From Pieris napi (Eukaryota; Arthropoda; Insecta; Lepidoptera; Pieridae): a stretch of DNA of 64,000 nt. The DNA lies in assembly GCF_905475465.1 (NCBI RefSeq), contig NC_062243.1, positions 640,001 through 704,000 of the forward strand. The letters are read 5' to 3'. This document shows, one piece after another, positions 1 to 11,100 of the stretch. The number at the start of each line of letters is the position of its first letter. Position 1 is the first letter of the stretch. The notes below the pieces were generated by a model that saw only the letters and a program-made list of their open reading frames with translations, made no database searches and was not told the DNA's origin. A program made the translations under genes and the position numbers.

Positions 1-896
1 GGTACATTTCACTCGAAATGAAATGTCTGAACAAAAAATTAAACACGAGTGCCGAATGAATTCATTAGTGAACCGATCCAACAGTGTTGGATATTGGCAT
101 CCGCTATCTTTCATTCCCACTCCGAATGAACGAGAAATGAACGGTCTGAACACTGAGAGAACGTTCATTCGGATTCGGCCATTTTGTTTCGAGTCCTGTA
201 GTCGACGGACATCACGTTGTCGACGAAATTATAACGTTTTTTTCTGTGTGTTATTATATTGTTTACATGCGGCAAAATGGTGTTCAAGTGGAACGATCAA
301 AATACATTACTTTTTTTTAAATAAATTTCTTCTTTAAATCCATGGTCGCACCCACCACCTTCGACGTTTTCTTTGCTTCTTTTTTGTCAACTCTTTGATT
401 AAATGATCACAAATTAAACTAATTCCAAGACGTACGACTTCATTCGATGACATATTTAAAAGAAAGAACAATGAATGTTCATTTCTGTATCATTTCGTCT
501 AAGCCGTGTGAACATAGAATGAAAAAAAATGAAGCATTCACTCGAGTGAACAATCATTCGAGTGAACCGTCTGATATCACCTTTACGACACGAAGCCTCA
601 CTCGGTTTAGAATACGGAATGTCAGGTTACAACGCCATCTACCGGATGTAATTGTTAATCTGAGGCGGAAAGAATTTAACAGCGATCCATACATTAGATG
701 TGCACAATACAAAACGTAACTAATGCTAGGTTAATAATAACTAGTTGATAAAAATAGCAGGCTCTTTAAAGTGAGATTTTGTTGCAGTCTTGAAGCTCTG
801 GCACGTAGCCTTAATCACCTGAAAAAAAAAGTATTTCGTTTGTTATTCGTACAATTTTAAAGGAATGAAGGAAAAATAAATATATATATATATATA
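1..896. other. Region 3' of the MNS1 paralogue with iterated GAATGAAC motifs
   Basis: No gene was recognised. Several copies of GAATGAAC / GTTCATTC occur in both orientations, for example CCGAATGAACG at 122-132 and its inverse CGTTCATTCGG at 172-182, and again at 465-575. This looks like an old non-autonomous DNA transposon, but no target duplication was found. Confidence 0.3.
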
Positions 897-1117
897 CTAG
901 TGGACCCGACACACGTTGTCCTGCATGATATTTCAAGCGATTAGTAAAGCAAAGTATGAAAGTACCGACTGCAGCGCCATCTGCCGGGCTGATTTGTGAA
1001 TCTAAACCATTCCCAGATCCCCTTGAACACACACAAAAAATTTCATCAAAATCGGTCCAGTCGTTTGAGAGTAGTTCAGTGACATACACACTCACAGAAG
1101 AATTATATATATAAAGA
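897..1117 (-). mobile_element. Non-autonomous Helitron-like element, family 1
   Basis: Read on the minus strand it starts with TC after A (1117) and ends in CTAG before T (900-897), the Helitron signature. Its body carries the phrase GACCGATTTTGATGAAAT followed by a GCAGATGGCGCTGCAGTCGG segment. The same sequence recurs on the plus strand at 59130-59357, so it is a dispersed family. It is 221 bp, next to a TA microsatellite and just beyond the 3' end of the MNS1 paralogue. Confidence 0.65.
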
Positions 1118-1263
1118 TTGAAAAGAAAGTAAAGTTAAAGGCTACAGACTTATCTATTCCGATACCACCGTGTTTAGCGGTACGAATCGAAATAACCATT
1201 GAGAAATTGTGTAATTATAATGAAAAAGCCCTACGGAGGTCGTCAACTCAATCTCTTCTCACC

Positions 1264-4200
1264 CTACATGGCGTCTTGTTCCTTCTGCTTCTGCCTGCGA
1301 ACCGCGTTGTCCGCGATCTGCTGTCTCAAGTCAGAGAAGTACTGGTCGTCCCTCTCTTTCTTCCTGCGAGCTCTCTCTTCCTCCCTCTCGTCTTCCAGTT
1401 CCATCAGGGCGTTGGCCTACGAATAGATCGATAATAGCTTTAGGAAGATGTCGAAAATCAAGCTAAAAATAGTAATCAAAATGTAAAAATATAGACCAAT
1501 TAAAAAAACAGTTTCTGAAACTACTTAGTGCACAATAACAATATTTACATTAAAAGTTCTCTATTTAGTGATAGTGTTTATGTAAAAATAAAGATATCAG
1601 TTTGACGTGAATCTTCCATTTCAGGGAACAACTTTTTCAGTAACTGAAACGGCAAGGCGAATGCCAATTTCTGGAATGGAATGGAAAAACTAAATGGAAT
1701 AGACGAGGGACAATACCCGACATCAGAGAGCCAGGCCCTTAGGCGGCGACCGCGTCAAGTGTCTAGATCGCGATGACCTAATTACCTCTCCAGTCAAAAA
1801 ACCAAACGATTATGAAACCTAAAGTTTATTAAAAAATAGTTCTCTCCATCTATTTTATACTAAGCTTCGGTCATACGTCGCGAATACGATTGGTCAGCAT
1901 CGATGTAGATTTCGGACCAAGTTTTTACACTCAGGACCATATTAGACAAGATGACGGAATTCGGAATACCCACACAATCTACTTCCTCAACTTGAGCACT
2001 AAAATGACGAAGGTTAATATGAAAAGTGAGTTAAGGTACAAAGTGACGTCTCCTCCCACGTACAATGGCCTTCGAGAGGGTGACCTTGCATACCTACTGT
2101 TCCACTTTCTGTATCTGTTTCATAATCATTTGCCAATATTAAAGGTTAGCCTCCTGTGCGTGACGCACGCCGTCGATTTTTTGGGTCTAAAGCTTAGGTT
2201 TTCTAGAAAAGCGGTGCCGTTAACTAACGGCCGTCATTTTACGGTTGTTAATAACGGCCGTCTTTTCTTTTTAACATAATGCAAAAAATCAATCATTTTC
2301 GCTCGTCCAAGTCACGTTTCCACTCATTGTATTAATTAAATATGGGCACCGCTACACGCGAAAAACGTTGAACTACTGTTTATCACCGCTATGACGGCCG
2401 TCATGCATATGACAGCACCGCTATTTGACGTTACGGTGACACTCAACGTTCTCCAGAAAACCTACTCCGTTACATTACGGCCGTTGGATAACGGCACCGC
2501 TTTTCTAGGAAACCGTAGCTTTAGGCGAGCCTCACGATGTTTTCCTTCACCGTACGAGCGAGTATTAAATGCGCACATAGAGAGAAAGTTCATCGGTGCA
2601 CAGCCGACCTACGACGAACCTACGACTCGACGGATGAGAGTCGCACATAGAATCCACTAGGCCAACACTGTATTGGAGAAATGCCTTAGAGATGCCGAAC
2701 TGGTGTACTATATTTTGTAAGTCCACCCAATTACTGGGGTAAGCAGACGACCTGGATTTAGTCACGCGAACCAAAACCAGTTAGCGGAATGTTTTTAAAG
2801 CAGCCAGTTCAATGGGCTGTCGGTTAATGTGGAAAAACTAATTAGTGACCAATGCTCACTCATGTTTCTGAAACCCGAGCCCTCAGCAAGAAGGACTCTC
2901 TCTAAGCTCTCCTAATTTTCAGACAGAAGATTCTTGGAAGAATATTTGCAACGAGTGAAGAACTTTTTAACATCCTTGACACACAATATCGTCCAATTTA
3001 TAAAGACGTGTGCACCGAATGGCGTACGACGAACCCCGAGGTCCTCACTGAACGCAAGACCTGGTGGCGATGTGTAAGATGGAGTTGTCGAGGACCTCGA
3101 AACAATCGTGTTCCGAGACGCAAGAAGCACGAAAACAATTGCGGTTACGTAATATTCTCGCTAAAGCCCACATGGGGCCGTGTAGACATTGATGATGATT
3201 ATGAAATGATCTTTAGTAACCTATAACTCATACGAAACCAGTTCGAGTCTAGCTTTAAATCTTAAAGCAAAATTAAAAAAAAAAATATTACCCGATCACT
3301 AAAATTGAGTTCCCTCTGCTTTTCATCCCGCACGGACTGCTTGTTCTCCTCTATTTGGGTAAGAAGACCGTCACTCAGTTCTCTTTTATCCTCTTGTTTC
3401 TTCTCGTAAACCATCACGTCCTCTCGGCGTAACTTCTCACGATCTTCATCCTCGTGCTTGACGGTTATGACATCTTCGCGATCTTGGCGTTCCACCTGGA
3501 GATGGAAAACATTTAGGAATAACTGAGCGATGTCCATAAATTCTTAAATAGAATAAGCTTACTGCCGCATTTGTACAACATAAGTATGTTATCTGGAGGG
3601 ACTCAGTTGTATGTAATGAGACCATTGTATTGCTTTAAACATTTCATTCGAAAATTTAATTAAATGACAATATTATTAAAAAAAATCAAATTAAATTGAA
3701 CAATCAGACATCAGCAACAGATAACTGTATAGCTTTAGATCAACATTTACGTTACACTTAATATATTAAAGGAAATGGGGCCTATGTATCACGGTAAGTA
3801 AACACATCAATATTCATAGTGTGTGTTAAAACACAACCAAATATGGACTCACCTCGTGAGCCACCATACGAGTACACATTCTGGTGTTCAATTCGTCCTT
3901 GTCTTTGAGTTTTCTTTCCCTCTCAAACTCCCTGAAATAAGTGTTCTCTGAGAGTTATGTTCTATTCATGAGTATTCAAGAGGTATGTTATAAGGGTGTG
4001 GTTACATTGCTTAGCAACGGGTAGTGTAATTTAGTTAATCAATAGTAGGCGTGCAAGCAGGTAAAAACCTTAAATCTTTGCATAACACAGATCTCAAAAT
4101 AGACTTCAGGTTCATAATTTCCAGCTTTCAATAGAAAGTGATTCAGTCTCATTGCTATACAAATTAAATCTTATTTTCACCAGAGATTGTTTTATTCAAA

Positions 4201-5921
4201 GACACAAATGTGGTAGCTAAGGTAATTATTAGTATTGACATAAAACCATTCCTAATTTTGATTAACAAAATTAGTTTTACATCAATTAAAATATTAAGGA
4301 TTTCAAGCGGTGAAGTTAAGTTTTGTGAGCGATGATGCTTTTAAAGTCTGAATTGAAATACAAGTAATTTATATGTAATTTTAAATCATATAAAGGTTTA
4401 AATAAAATCAATTCAGAATTGAGCACAAAGCAAGCACTACGCTAGGCTCTTACACCACTAGACTCCTGTCAGACATCTCGTGACTCTGTTTGTCAATTCT
4501 GTCTTCCTCTAAATTAATCAATGCCGTTTGCAATTCCCTAAAATCGACACAGTCTTTCTTAAAACTCTCTATATCGTCATGAAGTTTTACTGAATCATCA
4601 TGTTTTTGTTGAAGATCTCTGAAATTGTTCAAGACTTTAAAGTGTAGTCCTGCATCACCCACGCTTAATATTAAGGATAAATGTCGGGCCTAATCACATA
4701 AATTTCTAAGTTTAATTTTATCTATTACTAATTTATGCAATTGCAAAAACAATTAATTAACATTTGCTTACACTAATATACTACCTACAGTTTTAAATAA
4801 TCTACTTGATGCAATATCACCAAATGTGATAGAATTTATTAAATAAGATTTAAGTAGTGGTAGAATTATACATTTCTTGCAAAAAGAAATTTACTTACTG
4901 CTGATACTGTTCTGACATAATATAGTTGCCAGCCTGTTGGATTCTTGACGTCTCAGCTCGTGACTCCTCATAATCATTCTGCGCCCTCTTAAAGTTGTCC
5001 TCGCACTGCTCTTTAAGATCATGACGATATTTTACATCTTTATCCACTTGAGCCTGAGCCTTCCCATTGTAGGTATCATCATTGAAGGAGTCATCCAAGT
5101 TTTTCATATGAGTATGAAGATTAGACTGTAAAGTACACTATACATATGACAAATGAAACAAGATTCAGTTAAATGTTCTATTTAAGAAATACACTACCTA
5201 AAGGGGTGTGTTCATACAATATTGGTAACAGAGGGTTGTAGTTTTAATTTATTAGTAAAACATTATTTTTTTGATAGGAAACAAACTACAAATTGTCAAG
5301 TCATTTGAAGAAATGGATTTTTTTGTTAAGAATTTAATTCACTCATATTTTTCGCCTAAATGGGGCCATTGTTATATACAGACAGCTGAATACAAAGGCC
5401 TCGATTCGTGAATAGCAAATATTGCTAAAAAAGTTCGTTTATGTTTCTGTACAGGTTCAGTTAAAGAATAAGTTTATAGAAGCCTGCCTTACGCCTTAAC
5501 ATTTGTCAGTTTCGAAGCTCATAATTATATATATATTTAGCACCACATTTAGCAACACGAAAACTTAACGATTAAATGGCCGACTTAGTGGTCAAATGTT
5601 CAATATTTTAAGTTTTAGAATTGTTATCTTAAAAATAAGTAGGAATTTCCACATGTCGAGATTTTCATGAATCCTTTCTGAATTAAAACATCATTATCTA
5701 TTGGAGCTATTGCGAAGTCAAACCAGCGCATGCATAAAGAATTTGAGCCTCCTTATGGTATGGGCTAGTCAGTTGCTTGCCGGTTAGTTGCAGATATTAC
5801 GTCATAAACGGGTTACTTACATGTAAAATTTTGTTAGTGTAAACTAGCAAAACCTTCTTACCTTATCTTTACGCTCATTTTCTGAAACGTTATTGAAATC
5901 ACCACTGTGAAAATTCTGCAT
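1264..5921 (-). CDS. MNS1-like tandem paralogue, truncated at both ends (coiled-coil, 295 aa)
   Basis: Six exons join in frame on the minus strand: 5921-5862, 5125-4899, 4618-4454, 3931-3853, 3495-3292, 1416-1264 (888 nt with TAG). Every join has a GT donor and AG acceptor. The ATG at 5921 has an in-frame TAA four codons upstream. The product is almost wholly charged alpha-helical coiled coil, very rich in D/E/K/R/Q, with no signal peptide or membrane segment. It matches the neighbouring MNS1 gene exon by exon: exons 3, 4 and 5 are 165, 79 and 204 nt in both genes with the same phases, and anchors such as LQQK, FKK, SDRS, ERERK and YxxDLRxQIxxN recur in order. It has a private 20-codon first exon instead of the first three MNS1 coding exons, and stops before the exon encoding the KEHVPRVLGFL segment. 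Inferred role: an axonemal or testis coiled-coil protein derived from MNS1. The open frame and intact splice sites argue for a functional gene. Function is unknown. Confidence 0.8.
2107..2671 (-). repeat. tRNA-derived SINE (family A), split by a nested MITE
   Basis: The two flanks (2107-2196 and 2515-2671) together make one copy of the SINE that is intact at 40208-40476 on the other strand. The tRNA-like head is at the right end. The copy is diverged and interrupted by the TIR element at 2197-2514. It lies in the last intron of the MNS1 paralogue. Confidence 0.65.
2197..2514. mobile_element. 318-bp MITE with ~26-bp terminal inverted repeats
   Basis: The left end GGTTTTCTAGAAAAGCGG and the right end, read inverted, GGTTTCCTAGAAAAGCGG agree and continue through GTGCCGTTA. 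Several internal ACGGCCGT copies strengthen the palindrome. It interrupts a SINE, and the flanks AGCTTA / AGCTTTA may be a target duplication. No ORF. Superfamily not assigned. Confidence 0.65.
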
Positions 5922-7028
5922 AATTACGCCTTAAATATCTGTAGTACAAAAATTATTATAATGGTGCGCAATTTGACTTTTAGTAGAAATAAGTGATATT
6001 TATACAATTAATACCGTCTTTGTGGTCTAATAGTTTTTAGTACTTTTATTTCGCAGCTTATTTTTTTTCAATTGCGTCTTAACGGTAATTTCGCAGTAAC
6101 TAGTAAGCGTCAAGTCAGCCGAAGTGAGGACTGAGGCGTTTATCAAATCACAGGTTTTAATACTAGGTTTCGCTTGAGACGTGTAAATACTAAGCTCCCT
6201 CGTTTGAGCATGAAGGCGTTTCTAGTCCGGCAACAAGTACAAACTCGAAAGAGTAAAAACTTTTTAAAGCTATAGTGCGTTTCAAGTGTGGGGCCAACAT
6301 AACGACGAAGGGAACTATCTCGTGAAACGCACTATACTCATTACTCAGCCACAGTCACAGATCCCGTATAAAATACTTCTAGCAAGTACGTAAAATATAT
6401 CTACTTGTCTAACTTTCGATAAATTTGAAATATATATTATACTATTATATAATAGAGTTGATTACGCTGCATCGATTGGAAAAAAGAAAAAGGGACTTGA
6501 TTGATGATGATGATTTGAAAGAAATATTTGAGAATAAAAGCCTCATTTAACTCCGTGTTATTCGTACCGGAAGTTGACGAAATCTAACTAAAATTACAAA
6601 AAAGTACATGTATCGCAGTCAATGCACGGCCAAAAAAAGGACTTTCAGAAGCTTCATACATTTTTTTTCACAAAAAAAAACCACTGTTGCCGATGTCGTT
6701 ATGGAGATATTCGTGGTTAATTTTTGATGTTTCAGTAGCGTTCTGTAAACTGCTGTATAACTCAGTACGTCCACCATATGGGAAACGTAAATGCGGCAAC
6801 GCAGCACTTGACAATATCGTTGATGATAGATGCAGTAACATTTTCATTGAAGTATTAATGCAATACAATAAAAATAATATACAGGGTTGCCACAAAGTCG
6901 TGGATCAAACGCAACTAGGGGATAGATGAGGTTATCAGCTGCAAAAAATTGTTCTATGGGAGGTCCCTAAGCTCAACCCCTGCAGAGTTATAATTTATTT
7001 TGCGTTTTTATAAGAAAATTGACTTTTT

Positions 7029-7812
7029 GAAGTTATACTTCTTTGTAACGGACGTGACGTCGCCAGTCACATCCTGCCAAGCCAAGCCAAAGCCAAGCCA
7101 AAGCCAAGCCAAGCCAAAGCCAAGCCAAAGCCAAGCCAAAGCCAAGCCAAAGCCAAGCTAAAGCCAAAGCCAAAGCCATAGCCAAAGCCATAGCCAATGC
7201 CATAGCCAATGCCATAGCCAATGCCATAGCCAATGCCAAAGTCAAAGCCAAGCCATGCCATGTTGACCAACCCTCCAGCCAACCGCCATGCCTGCCAACC
7301 GCAAATGCCAGCCACTTGGAGGGGATGAGTCTATATAAGCCAAAGCCAGCCATATTAAAACTTACTTTTTGGAAGACGTAACAAATAAAGAACAAGTGTG
7401 CTGTCACTCTGCCATTTTTATTTTCACTGTCAATTATAATAAATTAAAATACAATTATCAATAAAAGAATAGGTCAATTATATCTTATATACGGCGCGTT
7501 ATGAAAAATTGATGAGAGTGAAATTTTACGATGCGCGCGCACCGTGACACAAAATTAACAGAATGAAGTTGCCCACGGAAGATGCTACGGCTTTGGACAT
7601 AATTTAAAAACAACATTCGAATAATAATAGAATTTATGTTACACTTAATGTCAGAGAATAATAATAAATATTTATTTATTTAATTTTTCAAATGTAAACT
7701 GAACTTTATTGACTATAATGACTCCTTTTCCAGTCTTTGATTATTTAATTGTAATAAATTATTTGCATGCAATCAAAAACTATTTTCAATAATGCCAAAG
7801 AAGTATAACTTC
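7029..7812. repeat. Repeat with 17-bp inverted ends, related to 42180-42440
   Basis: GAAGTTATACTTCTTTG (7029-7045) is the inverse of CAAAGAAGTATAACTTC (7796-7812). Between them, GGCGCGTTA near 7494 and the GATGAGAG segment after it recur near 42190, together with a second TGCCAAAGAAGTATAACT near 42400. A dispersed non-coding DNA element is inferred. Its true ends are uncertain because the 17-mer is itself nearly palindromic. Confidence 0.4.
7076..7260. repeat. Low-complexity tandem array of AGCCAA units
   Basis: An 11-bp unit AGCCAAGCCAA repeats in the left half and gives way to a 12-bp unit ATAGCCAATGCC on the right. At least two minus-strand frames stay open through the array, giving Ala/Leu- or Gly/Tyr-rich strings. 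I read this as a minisatellite, not a gene, because the open frames follow from the repeat itself. Confidence 0.75.
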
Positions 7813-8138
7813 TTACGCGCGTACATCAGTACACGCACCCTTTTTTTACTAATTCTTTAAAAATTCGAAAAACCTACACCTGTATCTTTTTCACTAGATT
7901 AGGTCTCTAAAACTAGGTCTGTCTTTTAGCGAGTAAGTAACTCACCTCTAATTATTAATTCAAGTGTCAACGTACAACAACGGCATCTACTGGCGCTGAA
8001 CTTTGAAAGATATCACAGGCTGCGTATCGACTAAAAATCGGCATTTTTTTTGGAAATGTCACAAATAATCATAAGCATGCATTACTTTTGTTCTAAAAAT
8101 GTATCATTGAATTATAAAAAACAACAATGTCACAAAAT

Positions 8139-11100
8139 TTAATATTCTCTAATAATTCTACACTGAGCGTTGCATTTGGGTTTTCTTTGCAGCTTCTTTG
8201 ATGTAACATCTATAGTAAAATCCGTCACCTCCCGTATGTGAGGTACGTCTTCGTCTTTGAGAACTCCCGCTTGAAGAAAGCCCAACACTCTGGGAACGTG
8301 TTCTTTGATTATCTTCTTGCGTTCTTCTGCTACTTCTTTTCGCCTGGAAATTAGAAAACAGTAGATTGCTGAATGGAATTGTTTTTTTACTGCTGACATA
8401 GTGCCATTAGCCATTATAAAAAAACTAACCAAGATGCATCACACTCCCAAACATATTTAGCTCTGTTCTCTTCTCCTTCATTCTCCATCTGTCTCCTTCT
8501 GGAATTTGCTTCTATCTGTTTGCGGAGATCTCTACTATACTGTTCGCTCTTCTCCCTCTTCTTGCGTTCTTTCTCTCTCTCTTTTTCCTCGTCAGCAGCC
8601 ATCTTTGCTTCATTCTGTAATTACGCAAATTTGCTGCTACTACCTACATTATTGTTGTGTTATGGGTTATAAATATAACTCAGTCACGTTTTTAAAATAT
8701 GGAACTCATACTTATATTATATATTTTATTTAAGATAGTTCTTGTATATTTTTTTAACATATAGATAATGTAACATTAGAGCAGAGGATGAATGTAAACC
8801 TATTATTAATATAGAAGAAGCTAGTATTAAATATAAACATTGCACCTGTCTCCTAATAACTAGCTCCTTCTCTTTCTCTTCTTTAGATAATCTCTTTCTG
8901 TTCTCCATTTGAGACATGAGGGATTCCCTAGTGTCTCTTTTTGTTCTTTCTGCTTTGTCTCTTTCTCTTGCATCGTCTTCTACATTCTTCTCTAAATGCT
9001 CTTGTTCTTGGAGCATTTTGATGATATTTTCTCTTTTTTGCTGTTCAGCCTAAAAATGTATTGGAATTTGATAATTTTTAGAGTTCAGAGAATGTGATAG
9101 GTGAACAACATCTCATACCTCATCAGCTAATATTTTAGCCGTAATTCTCTCATTGATTGCCTCTTTTTCTCGAACTTTTCTTTCCCTTTCAGCAACTCTG
9201 TAATAAATATCATTTAGGGAAATATCCAAATAAATTATATGTATTGAATTATGCCAAGAGCTTATCTACCTACCTTAATTTGAGTAAATATAATATTATT
9301 AGTGGAAATTAATGTTACAAAAGGATAAACAATACCATAACTAATTCAAAAATATAGACACTAGGTACAGTAATCCGTCTATAACGCGGTATATTCCCCC
9401 TACATGTACCCAAAGTAAACACAAATTATAGAGGGAGCAACTTTATGGTTAGAGCGGGGAACAAATTTAATAACTTAAAGATTGACATTGATATGTTTGC
9501 TGAGAGTGTGGTGACAGCAAGGAAAGCTTCAACACAAAATTATTTCAACCATGATGAATGAAATGCATTGAGATTTAGATTCTGTTTTTCTTTTTTGTAT
9601 TACAAACTAAAAATATTTGGCATGTTTACCTTCTTGTTGAAAAAAAAAAAAAAAACTATATGTAACTATATGTGAAGATTTGTAATTGGCCCATAATGGT
9701 ATATATATATATATATATATACATCTATTTCTGTATTGTACTGTGAATCTTCTGAATAAATAAATAAAAAAATAAAATATAACGCGGAGATTTTTCGAGT
9801 TATATTTCTGTAGTGTGAAATTTATAATGATTTGTCAAGTCCACAATAAGTTCTGCGTACCTTTGCACCAGTATCAATTATGTTGTTATAATAAAATTAA
9901 ACTAAATAACTTTATTAGATTCGTGTTACGTGAATTCCTATAACGCGGTCCGGGTCTACAGCGTTATAGGGGGGATTACTGTACTTTGTTACATTTAATT
10001 ACTATGCTAACAAACCAAAAACTAACATGGCCGAACTCCTGTCAGAAACAGCCTTCAATTGCTCCTCAATCTGTCTTTCCTCATTTATCACCATTACTTT
10101 CTGCTTCTCCTTCCAAGCATCCCGTGCTTTTTTGAATGTTACCATTTCATTACGACATTTCTCCATTTGTTCTCGTTTTTGTTGTAGCTCTCTGAAAATA
10201 ATTCCTAACATTATTCCGAACTTAATTAAAACAATATATAATAGTTCTTTAAAACTTAAGACCACTCAACACAACACAAATTCCCTAAAAAACTTTCTCC
10301 CAAACCGAGTAGTGGCAGTTGGCTTCCAGAAAGTGTGACCAGTGCACCATCTGTGAACACCTTTAAAAACAGATTGGATAAGTTTCTCCAAATCTCATAA
10401 TACACGCGCATCAGCTTATTAAAAGCTGCCAGTGTGTTAAGTAAATAATAATAATATTGATGCTCAATTGTCTTTGCTATGGCAATGTAAAAAAACTTTT
10501 TAAAAGAATTAATCTAAATTCTAAGGGATTCAAATATGATATACCTTAAAGAATTTTTGTTTAATTAGATATGCATTCAATCATTTTAAAATCTCTTCAA
10601 ATGTCAACGTTGATTACCTCTGATCTTCATCAGCTATTGTTCGTTCGATATCCTCTAGCATCTTCTTTTCAATAAGAGATTCTTCATAGAGACACTGCTT
10701 TTGTAGGTGTTTGTTCACCAATTGTTGTTGCAATTCTAAACGGTATTTTCTTTCCTTCTCTGCTTTATCTTTTTCTTCTTTCTCTTTAGCCTCTTGGTCA
10801 TTGTAGAGACAATTTTGAAGAATCTTATTTGCCACATTTTGTTCAGACTGAAACATATTCGGAAAATAAAAATGTAAGGGATTATAATCCAAATTGCATA
10901 TTATGATCAGGTATTAGAATAAATAATACATTTCAAAAGTTACTTAATGACAAAACTCTTTTTACACGCTTTATATTAGCTTCACCTGTATGTATGTATG
11001 TAACCGAAATGAAATGAAATGAAATAGTTTATTCTTGCAAGTAGGACTATATAAATCACTTTTACAATGTCTTCCTAAACTAGATGAAGTCGACATTTCC

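Larger units (their letters stand above)
5922..8138. other. Intergenic region between the MNS1 paralogue and MNS1
   Basis: It holds the promoter of the paralogue and the 3' end of MNS1. A short inverted repeat (ATAGTGCGTTTCA near 6270 and TGAAACGCACTAT near 6323) marks a possible MITE remnant. The right part holds the low-complexity array and TIR-like repeat listed separately. No host exon recognised. Confidence 0.4.

Noticed and set aside
1199..1434. Plus-strand open frames rich in Leu/Ser
   Set aside because: They are the antisense of the last exon of the MNS1 paralogue, whose charged coiled-coil frame explains the base composition.
7033..7407. A 124-codon Ala/Leu-rich minus-strand frame as a gene
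   Set aside because: It is open because of the minisatellite. There is no domain and a parallel frame is open too.
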